Source: Muribaculaceae bacterium
Lineage (GTDB): Bacteria > Bacteroidota > Bacteroidia > Bacteroidales > Muribaculaceae
Direction: 5' to 3'
Assembly: GCA_029059965.1 (NCBI GenBank)
Contig: JAIDUY010000205.1
Span: 1-6,889 of the forward strand
Length of the DNA stretch: 6,889 nt
Positions 1 to 5,159 of the stretch are shown here, in pieces (position 1 is the first letter of the stretch; each line of letters opens with the position of its first letter). The notes under the pieces were generated by a model, which ran no database searches, was not told the origin of the DNA, and saw nothing but the letters and a program-made list of their open reading frames with translations. A program made the position numbers and the translations under genes.

Positions 1-73
1 TTTTTTTCCCCCCCCCCCACGCCAACCACATTCGCCTTAGTCTCGTGGGTTCGGAGATGGGTAAAAGAGACAG
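1..73. other. Illumina/Nextera i7 adapter contamination (non-genomic)
   Basis: This stretch is a sequencing-library artefact. Bases 40-54 match the Nextera read-2 tail GTCTCGTGGGCTCGG with one mismatch (position 50). Bases 55-73 match the Tn5 mosaic end AGATGTGTATAAGAGACAG with two mismatches (60 and 64). Bases 32-39 are exactly TCGCCTTA, which is the N701 i7 index as written in the adapter oligo. Bases 19-31 resemble a degraded P7 end (ACGGCATACGAGAT), and bases 1-18 are T7 then C11, as expected from the reverse complement of poly-A/poly-G read-through tails. The order P7, index, read-2 tail, mosaic end, insert is that of a library molecule. The mismatches suggest low-quality read ends entered the assembly. 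Any open reading frame using these bases is meaningless. Confidence 0.96.
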
Positions 74-312
74 ACACCGCACGCCGCGGCATGTGCAACA
101 TCGGCCACCGCCCCACCGTCGACGCCCCCGGCGCCCCCGAAAGCATTGAAGTCAACATCTTCGACTTCGATGCCGACATCTACGGACGCAAGGCGGAGGT
201 AAGATTCCTCGACAGACTTCGCGACGAAAAGAAATTCAACAGCCTCGACGAACTCGCACGCGCACTCGAAGCCGACAGGCGCGCCGCAAGGGCTGTCGGC
301 ACAATGCAATGA
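74..312 (+). CDS. ribF: RibF C-terminus (riboflavin kinase / FAD synthetase), 5'-truncated by the adapter junction
   Basis: This is the end of the bifunctional enzyme that phosphorylates riboflavin to FMN and adenylates FMN to FAD in the cytoplasm. The visible frame reads ...TARRGMCNIGHRPTVD, then SIEVNIFDFDADIYGR, then FLDRLRDEKKFNSLDELARALEADR. These are conserved C-terminal blocks of the riboflavin-kinase domain: the GM.NIG.RPTV strand, the acidic HIFDFD-type strand with the glycine-arginine after it, and the closing helix. The frame is open leftwards through base 74, so the ATG at 91 is an internal methionine, not the start. Roughly three quarters of a normal RibF of about 310 residues, including the FMN adenylyltransferase domain, is missing because the contig ends here, not because the gene is broken. 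The stop (310-312) overlaps the next start as ATGA, which suggests co-transcription. Confidence 0.93.
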
Positions 313-1388
313 CTATGAAACGGATACTCACTCTCATCCTCGGCCTCGCCGCCGTCATGGCGGCAAGCGCGCAGCCATCGGTGCGATGGCTCGAGACAAC
401 ACACAATTTCGGCGCCTTCGACGAGGACATGGGTCCCGTGAGCTGCGACTTCGTCTTCGTCAACGACGGCACAGAGCCCGTGTCGATAACCATAGCCCGC
501 GCCAGCTGCGGCTGCACCGCGCCACGCTACTCGACGGCATCCGTCGCTCCCGGCGACAGCGGCACCGTCTCGGTGACCTACGACCCGGCCGGACGCCCCG
601 GACGCTTCGACAAGTTCGTGGCAGTCGATTTCAGCTACCCCTCGTCGCGCGTCAAGCTCCACGTGGTCGGCACCGTCGTCGGCGCGGCATCGAGCGTTGC
701 ACAGCGCTTCCCCGCACCCTGCGGCGAGGCTCTGCAGCTGGCCAAAGGAGCCGTGATGATAGGCGATGTGGCAAAGGGACAGCTGCGCACCGTCTTTCTG
801 TCGGGCTACAACCGCAGCAGCGACACCATACGCCCCTCGGCCGTATCGCTGCCACCATACATCGACATGAGCATCGAGCCGCGCGAGGTGCCCCCGGGCG
901 AGCAGACGAGCTTCATCTTCTACTTCCGCAGCGACCGCTGCCCCCTCTACGGACTCGTGTCCGACTCGGTGTCCATCAGCCCCGACACAGGTGTCGGGCC
1001 ATGCACGCTGCCCGTCGTCGCCGTGGTGCGCGAGGATTTCAGCCGCCTGACGCCCGGCGAACTCGCCAAGGCCCCCGTGGCACGACTCTCCGTACCCTCG
1101 CTGGACTTCGGACGCATCAGCCGCGACGGCGAGCCCGTCAGCATGACGGCCACGCTGCACAACGACGGCAAGCGCACACTCGAAGTGCGACGCATCTACA
1201 CCGGCGACGCCGGCGTCAGCGTCAGCATAGACCGTACGAGCATCAAGAAAGGCAAGTCGGCGCAGATAACAGTCACTGCCGAGCCCTCGGCGCTGCCCGG
1301 AGCCATGCTCAACGCCCGCATATCGGTCATCACCAACGACCCCGCGAACGCCGTCCGGACCCTGCGCGCCGTCAGCGAACTCCGATAA
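309..1388 (+). CDS. Secreted DUF1573-domain protein
   Basis: This is a 359-residue exported protein of unknown function, typical of Bacteroidota. Residues 3-21 form a signal peptide (MKR, hydrophobic core, ASA before Q22) without a lipobox cysteine, so a soluble periplasmic or surface protein is expected. Residues 28-122 are a classic DUF1573 immunoglobulin-like domain: HNFGAFDED, FVFVNDGTEPVSI, the SCGCT motif at 66-70 and YDPAGRPGRF at 91-100. Residues 135-245 look like a second all-beta domain. Residues 257-355 are another DUF1573/ASH-like repeat (LDFGRI, HNDGKRTLEV, ITNDP at 341-345) that lacks the SCGC motif. The start at 309 overlaps the ribF stop; the ATG at 315 would give the same signal peptide and cannot be excluded. 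There is no obvious Shine-Dalgarno, so translational coupling to ribF is plausible. Family assignment is secure; the biological role is not known. Confidence 0.9.
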   Translation: MTMKRILTLILGLAAVMAASAQPSVRWLETTHNFGAFDEDMGPVSCDFVFVNDGTEPVSITIARASCGCTAPRYSTASVAPGDSGTVSVTYDPAGRPGRFDKFVAVDFSYPSSRVKLHVVGTVVGAASSVAQRFPAPCGEALQLAKGAVMIGDVAKGQLRTVFLSGYNRSSDTIRPSAVSLPPYIDMSIEPREVPPGEQTSFIFYFRSDRCPLYGLVSDSVSISPDTGVGPCTLPVVAVVREDFSRLTPGELAKAPVARLSVPSLDFGRISRDGEPVSMTATLHNDGKRTLEVRRIYTGDAGVSVSIDRTSIKKGKSAQITVTAEPSALPGAMLNARISVITNDPANAVRTLRAVSELR

Positions 1389-1398
1389 CATCAACACT

Positions 1399-1456
1399 AC
1401 GCAACTACAGCGCCCCGCTTGCCGCCATTATTGCATGCGGGGCGCTGTAGTTGCGT
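1399..1456. terminator. Strong bidirectional hairpin terminator between convergent genes
   Basis: Arms 1399-1418 and 1437-1456 are perfect 20-bp inverted repeats (core CGCAACTACAGCGCCCCGC and its complement). After one T-T mismatch, three more pairs (1420-1422 with 1433-1435) shorten the loop to about 10 nt. The hairpin begins 10 nt after the DUF1573 stop and ends 12 nt before the end of the convergent SemiSWEET gene, so it can serve both. No strong T run follows on the plus strand; on the minus strand a mildly T-rich stretch (TGTTGATGTT) follows. Confidence 0.85.
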
Positions 1457-1468
1457 CGAACCGGCGTC

Positions 1469-1744
1469 CTACTTGCGCTTTTTGGAGTCGTTGTAGAGCT
1501 TGATGCCGAAGATAATCACCGAGCAGATGGTGGTGATTACATTGGTGATGACCAGCGGCCAGTTGCCGAGGGCGAAGCCCTGGATGACGAAGAAAATCGA
1601 GCCCAGGCCCAGCATGCAGAAGGTGGGCAGGGCGATGCCGTCTGTGTCGCGGGTGCGGATGGTCACGATAGCCTGGGGCAGATAGCCCAGAATCATGCAG
1701 ATGCTGGCGGTGTAGCCGATAATTGTGATAGCGAGATTGCTCAT
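1469..1744 (-). CDS. SemiSWEET family sugar transporter (PQ-loop, MtN3-like)
   Basis: This is a 91-residue inner-membrane protein with three predicted transmembrane helices (about 4-22, 40-58 and 63-82), the half-size unit that dimerises to make a SWEET-type sugar pore. The diagnostic PQ motif sits at residues 23-24 in GYLPQAIVTIRTRDTDGIAL, and the third helix carries the conserved asparagine (N68, in NWPLVITN). The basic tail NDSKKRK should lie in the cytoplasm. Length matches bacterial SemiSWEETs (85-100 residues). The family moves mono- or disaccharides by facilitated diffusion; the substrate here cannot be told from sequence. The gene lies downstream of ompA in the same direction, separated by 125 nt that holds a hairpin. 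No Bacteroides-type promoter is visible directly upstream, so expression may depend on read-through or on a promoter I do not recognise. Confidence 0.92.
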   Translation of the reverse strand: MSNLAITIIGYTASICMILGYLPQAIVTIRTRDTDGIALPTFCMLGLGSIFFVIQGFALGNWPLVITNVITTICSVIIFGIKLYNDSKKRK

Positions 1745-1786
1745 AGCGTAATGTGTGTTTAGCGACGGTACTTACTTAAGGCGTCA

Positions 1787-1823
1787 ATGCCGGGGCTGTG
1801 TGGCGCGCACACGACCCCGGCAT
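1787..1823 (-). terminator. Hairpin downstream of ompA, probable terminator
   Basis: A 9-bp perfect stem (ATGCCGGGG at 1787-1795 with CCCCGGCAT at 1815-1823) continues, after a C/A mismatch and a T-G pair, as GTGTG/CACAC (1798-1802 with 1808-1812), closing a 5-nt GCGCG loop. On the minus strand it begins 46 nt after the ompA stop. What follows is only weakly T-rich, so termination may be partial, leaving read-through into the SemiSWEET gene possible. Confidence 0.65.
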
Positions 1824-1869
1824 CGGCTGCAAGTTATGTCAGTTATGTAATGTGTTGTTTACGGTCATG

Positions 1870-3009
1870 TTATTCCGTTTCGAGAGTACAGATGGACACG
1901 CGGTTCCAGGATTCTTCCTCGAACATGTTGCCGATACCTTCGCCCTGTGCCTCGATGCGTGATGCGGGAATGCGGTAGCGCTGCATGAGAGCCTTCTTGA
2001 CGGCTTCGGCACGCTGCTGGGCCAGACGGATGTTGAAGTCATAGTTGCCGTCGCGCGAAGCGTAGCCCTTGATGATGACCTTGGAGTTGGGATGATTGTT
2101 CATGTAGTCTGCAATCATGGTCACGTTAGGCATCTGGTCGGCGGTGATGACGTGGCTGCCGATACGGAAGAATACGAAGCGTACGGAGTTGTACTGGTTG
2201 GAGACTTCGTGAACGACCTGTGCGGGACGGTTCTGGCAGCTGTCGAGCTGTGCGGCAAGGGCGTTGGCGCGGCTCTGCCACTGCATTGCGCTGGCAGCCT
2301 GTGCGTCGGCCTGTGCGCGGAGGTCGTTGATTTCATTGTTGAGGGCATTGACCTCAGCCTGATCGTAGGGACGGACACATTCGAAGCCGTCGCCGAAGCG
2401 GAAGGTCACGCCGGCCATGAGCTGGAAGCTGGCCTTGTTGATATTATAGCCCACGCTGCTCTGGCGGAAGTTGCCGCTCATGTTGTAGAGAACAGAAGGC
2501 TTGAGGGCAATGGTTACGTTGTCGGACACGTTGAAGTTGAAATTGAGTCCGGCCTTGGTGGCGAAGAAGTTCGCATCGGGCACATCGCCGCTCTGGAAGT
2601 AGTGGCCCCAGCCTGCGCCGGCCTGGGCTTCGATGCTGAAGGGACGGGTGTGGCAGGGATAGCCACCGAAGAGGTTGAAGAGGTCGACGGTACCGTAGAC
2701 GCCTACGTAGCTGTTGTCGAATGCGGTGGAGCTGTGCACACGGCCTCTCCACGAGGAGGTGTTGACGCCGAACAGGCTCTCTACGCCGACACCGAAGGTC
2801 GGGGTGATCTGCTTGCCGATATTGAGGCCTACGGCTCCGCGCATGGAACCGAAGAATGCCTGGCCGTGCATCGGGGTGGTGACACCGCCTTCGAGGCCTA
2901 CATACATGTTGTCGAAGAACTTGGGCTGGGCCAGGGGACGTTCCTGGGCTGCCGATGCGAGAGCGCAGAGCGCAACTGCTGCCATGGCGGCGAATAATTT
3001 CTTCTTCAT
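1870..3009 (-). CDS. OmpA-family outer-membrane porin with peptidoglycan-binding domain
   Basis: This is a 379-residue major-outer-membrane-protein type of OmpA. Residues 1-21 are a signal peptide (MKKKLFAAMAAVALCALASA). Residues 34-206 alternate as amphipathic beta strands (NMYVGLEGGV, FGVGVESLFG, YVGVYGTVDLF, GLNFNFNV, FQLMAGVTFRFG), the transmembrane barrel. Residues 216-257 are an alanine/glutamine-rich coiled-coil linker ending in C258. Residues 275-379 form the OmpA C-terminal domain (SVRFVFFRIGS, IIKGYASRDGNYDFN, LAQQRAEAV, GEG, NRVSI). R333 matches the diaminopimelate-binding arginine (R286) of E. coli OmpA; the partner aspartate position (D271) is S318, with D320 two residues on. The start at 3009 is preferred over an in-frame ATG at 3057, because that ATG lies between the promoter -33 and -7 elements, upstream of the likely transcript start. 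The protein probably anchors the outer membrane to the wall. Confidence 0.93.
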   Translation of the reverse strand: MKKKLFAAMAAVALCALASAAQERPLAQPKFFDNMYVGLEGGVTTPMHGQAFFGSMRGAVGLNIGKQITPTFGVGVESLFGVNTSSWRGRVHSSTAFDNSYVGVYGTVDLFNLFGGYPCHTRPFSIEAQAGAGWGHYFQSGDVPDANFFATKAGLNFNFNVSDNVTIALKPSVLYNMSGNFRQSSVGYNINKASFQLMAGVTFRFGDGFECVRPYDQAEVNALNNEINDLRAQADAQAASAMQWQSRANALAAQLDSCQNRPAQVVHEVSNQYNSVRFVFFRIGSHVITADQMPNVTMIADYMNNHPNSKVIIKGYASRDGNYDFNIRLAQQRAEAVKKALMQRYRIPASRIEAQGEGIGNMFEEESWNRVSICTLETE

Positions 3010-3046
3010 AAGCTTTGTCTTACAGTCGATGCACTTTTTGGGACTA

Positions 3047-3077
3047 CAAAAATACATGGCAGAACCGGGAGTGCAAA
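3047..3077 (-). promoter_or_regulatory. Bacteroides-type primary sigma promoter of ompA
   Basis: On the minus strand a -33 TTTG (plus-strand CAAA, 3074-3077) is followed after exactly 19 nt by TATTTTTG (3047-3054), a full match to the Bacteroidota -7 consensus TAnnTTTG. The leader to the ATG at 3009 is then about 30-35 nt. The stretch upstream of the -33 (about 3079-3110) is strongly A/T-rich and could act as an UP-like element, which fits an abundant outer-membrane protein. Confidence 0.85.
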
Positions 3078-3147
3078 GAATTTAACAATATTTACTTAAA
3101 ATATTTGGTTGATGATTCTCATATAGCTGAAGCGTGGTTTGCACAAT

Positions 3148-3170
3148 GCGTTGCTTCGGAATTACAACGC
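3148..3170 (-). terminator. Possible weak terminator after the PCMD gene
   Basis: A 6-bp stem GCGTTG/CAACGC (3148-3153 with 3165-3170) with an 11-nt loop starts 9 nt after the PCMD-protein stop. The palindrome GCCCCGGGGC (3169-3178) overlaps its base. There is no T run on the minus strand, so this is only a candidate. Confidence 0.35.
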
Positions 3171-3179
3171 CCCGGGGCC

Positions 3180-4175
3180 TCAAAAGGTTTGTTCGGTGGC
3201 GGCCATGTCCGCTCCGGCGCCGTAGCGCAGGCCGACGTTGTCGACCCAGAACGTAAGGCCCGGAGTGCCCGTATAGGGCTCGCCGCTGCCTGCCGAGAAC
3301 ATGACTATCAGATGCGTGGGAGTGGCGTCGGCGCTGTCCCAGCCTTCCTCGACCACGGGCACCATCCGGCCCTTGCTGTTGCGGGCGTAGTAGGACTTTT
3401 CGGCGGGTATGATGCCCATATAGGGCTTGTAATAGCTCTTGGAGGTGATGTCGCCGTAGTGTATGGGCAGGGCGTGGGCGTTGACCCAGCCGCGCGTGCT
3501 GCGGCCCATAAGCTCGCGACCGGTGCCCACACGCTTGGCGTGCAGGTTGCCGTCGGCGTCCTCCCAGCGGCGCTGCAGGAAGACAAGCACCTCGGCCTTG
3601 TCGGAGCCCGGGAGGGTGCGCTTCTTGCCGAAGCCGCTCGAATAGAGGCGGCTGTTGCCTTCGGGAATGAGCAGCCTGTAGTCGTAGACCAGCGCGTCGG
3701 GGCGGCCGGTGAAGGGGATGCCCATCTCCATCTTGGCGTAGGGATCGCTGGTTGACTTGATGGGCTCTATCATGCGCCCGAGGAACAGCGTTCCGGCCAC
3801 GAGCACGTCGACATTGACCAGGCCTATGGCCTTGCAGTTCTCCACCATAGTGGTGAGCTTGGCGCATCGGCCGTTTCCGTGGCTGTCGGGGAAGACGGCG
3901 TTGCTGACTTTGGTTATGCCCATCACCTTGGCCATGACGTTCGACGAGGCCCAGGGCGTGTTGCCCTGAGGCACGTAGGGCTTGTCGCCTTCGATGGTGC
4001 GGTCGGGGCCGACGGCATAGCAAACCTTTTCGTTGCCGCCTATGATACGGCTTTCCTTTATGTTGCGGGTGACCCAGTGGTCGAAATCGCCGTAGGCTAT
4101 CGGCCGTACAGACTGTGCGGCCATTGTCCCGGCGATACCGAGGGCTATCGCGCTGATGATTGTTCTGTGCTGCAT
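3180..4175 (-). CDS. Secreted PCMD-domain protein (putative carbohydrate metabolism domain)
   Basis: This is a 331-residue exported protein. Residues 1-20 form a signal peptide (MQHRTIISAIALGIAGTMAA, cleavage likely before Q21) with no lipobox cysteine. The body is all-beta. Residues 150-315 carry the features I associate with the Bacteroidota PCMD family (PF13201): PFTGRPDALVYDYRL (154-168), a stretch describing a variable payload (AEVLVFLQRRW, 194-204), and the closing block HLIVMFSAGSGEPYTGTPG followed by LTFWVDNVGLRY (288-318), whose last strand holds the typical VDNV turn. The family folds as a jelly-roll and is suspected, not shown, to bind glycans; no catalytic residues can be pointed to. 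Most relatives I know of are lipoproteins with extra N-terminal domains; this one is a short, non-lipidated, single-domain form. It stands alone between the lpxA terminator and ompA, without SusC/SusD neighbours in the window. Confidence 0.75.
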   Translation of the reverse strand: MQHRTIISAIALGIAGTMAAQSVRPIAYGDFDHWVTRNIKESRIIGGNEKVCYAVGPDRTIEGDKPYVPQGNTPWASSNVMAKVMGITKVSNAVFPDSHGNGRCAKLTTMVENCKAIGLVNVDVLVAGTLFLGRMIEPIKSTSDPYAKMEMGIPFTGRPDALVYDYRLLIPEGNSRLYSSGFGKKRTLPGSDKAEVLVFLQRRWEDADGNLHAKRVGTGRELMGRSTRGWVNAHALPIHYGDITSKSYYKPYMGIIPAEKSYYARNSKGRMVPVVEEGWDSADATPTHLIVMFSAGSGEPYTGTPGLTFWVDNVGLRYGAGADMAATEQTF

Positions 4176-4289
4176 AATCCGGGTGAATTAAAGGGTGGAA
4201 GAGCGGGAGAGTCGGCGGGGCACTGTGTCGTGCCGCTCCATCCGCCTATATTATAGCAACAAAGGAGAGCGGATATCGGTTCAGACAAA

Positions 4290-4320
4290 GCGCCCCGGAA
4301 GCTCGGGGCTCCCGGGGCGC
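4290..4320 (-). terminator. GC-rich hairpin terminator of the efflux-lpxA operon
   Basis: Arms GCGCCCCGG (4290-4298) and CCGGGGCGC (4312-4320) form a perfect 9-bp stem. Inside it AGC/GCT (4300-4302 with 4308-4310) can pair as well. On the minus strand the hairpin begins 25 nt after the lpxA stop and is followed by TTTGTCT, a short T-rich tail. This is a good intrinsic terminator for the operon, leaving about 110 nt for a separate promoter of the PCMD gene. Confidence 0.78.
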
Positions 4321-4345
4321 CGGAGTATGTGTTCCGCAGAAGTCG

Positions 4346-5137
4346 TCAGTCGTCGAGGTCGATCTGATGGCCCAGAATGCGCATGTCGCACTGGCGGATG
4401 AAGTTCATGATTTCGTCGCGGACGCGGCTGGGCTCGATGTCGGCCTCGATGCGCTGCATGGCGTTGAAGACCGATGTCGTGCTCTGGTAGAGGTGGCGGT
4501 ATGCCTTGGCCGCGTCCTCCACTTCATCGGCGCTGAAGCCTGCGTGCTTCTGCATCACGATGGAATTGACGCCGTAGTAGGTCACGGGATTGTGCGCCAT
4601 GATGACAAAGGGGGGCACGTTGCCGCTCAGACGGCTGCCGCCCTTGACGAGCACGAACTTGCCGATGCGGCTCTTCTCGTGCACGACCACGGCCGACGAC
4701 AGGATGGTGCCCTCGCCGATGCGCACGCGGCCTGCGATGGACACATTGTTGCCGATGACCGCGCGGCCGACGATTTCGGTGTCGTGACCGATGCGGCTGT
4801 TGGCCATGATGAAGCAGCCGGGGCCGATGGCGGTGCCTCCTTCGCTGTGGATGCCGCGGTTGATGATGACGTGCTCGCGGATGACGGTATTGTCGCCGAT
4901 GCGGCAATATGTCGGTTCGCCTTTCCAGCGGAAGTCCTGGGGATCGGCTCCGACGATGGCGCCCTGGTAGACGCGCACATTGCGGCCCAGTGTTGTGCCG
5001 TGGATTACCGAGGCATAGGGCATGATTTCGCAGCCGTCGCCGATGACAGTGTCGGCGTCGACGAATGCGAAGGGATGGATGGTTACGTCGCTGCCGATTT
5101 TAGCGGCGGGATCGACGTGGGCGAGTGGGCTTATCAT
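4346..5137 (-). CDS. lpxA: LpxA-family UDP-N-acetylglucosamine O-acyltransferase, divergent
   Basis: This is a 263-residue left-handed beta-helix acyltransferase of the length of E. coli LpxA (262), which puts a 3-hydroxyacyl chain from acyl carrier protein on UDP-GlcNAc as the first step of lipid A synthesis in the cytoplasm. Hexapeptide repeats fill residues 1-175; DPQDFRWKGEPT (65-76), IGDNTVIREHVIINRG (80-95), the GHD with the catalytic base H118 (E. coli H125) and VPPFVI (174-179) are conserved. Residues 200-263 form the helical C-terminal domain (FSADEVEDAAKAYRHLYQS). By hand alignment to E. coli LpxA several pocket positions differ: H122 is R115, H144 is R137, Q161 is E154, and the R204-R205 pair is K197-H198. 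The gene is 22 nt downstream of an efflux outer-membrane factor, not beside lpxC-fabZ, so it may be a second, specialised copy. The gene symbol is therefore by family only. Confidence 0.85.
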   Translation of the reverse strand: MISPLAHVDPAAKIGSDVTIHPFAFVDADTVIGDGCEIMPYASVIHGTTLGRNVRVYQGAIVGADPQDFRWKGEPTYCRIGDNTVIREHVIINRGIHSEGGTAIGPGCFIMANSRIGHDTEIVGRAVIGNNVSIAGRVRIGEGTILSSAVVVHEKSRIGKFVLVKGGSRLSGNVPPFVIMAHNPVTYYGVNSIVMQKHAGFSADEVEDAAKAYRHLYQSTTSVFNAMQRIEADIEPSRVRDEIMNFIRQCDMRILGHQIDLDD

Positions 5138-5159
5138 GATTGTATTTTTAAGGTCGGTA

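Noticed and set aside
55..73. Tn5 mosaic end as a possible insertion-sequence terminus
   Set aside because: It is preceded by the Nextera tail and an i7 index in library order, so it comes from sample preparation.
180..1397. A 405-codon open frame on the minus strand, and a 354-codon frame on the plus strand at 386-1450, over the DUF1573 gene
   Set aside because: Both are shadows of a GC-rich gene. Their translations are rich in Arg/His/Ala or cysteine-dotted low-complexity sequence with no family resemblance, while the 309-1388 frame has a signal peptide and DUF1573 motifs.
1833..1848. Short direct repeat GTTATGT (two copies, 9 nt apart)
   Set aside because: Seven bases in an A/T-rich stretch is easily chance, and nothing around it suggests a binding site.
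2092..2997. Long antisense frame opposite ompA; similar antisense frames at 4367-5194 and 5022-6176, and a 313-codon frame at 3082-4023
   Set aside because: Translations are compositionally odd (Val/Ala/Gly/Asp or Arg/His/Pro runs) and lie fully opposite, or out of frame with, clearly conserved genes.
4251..4265. TATAAT-like box on the minus strand upstream of the PCMD gene
   Set aside because: No matching -35 at the right distance and no TAnnTTTG consensus; in this phylum a lone TATAAT is weak evidence.
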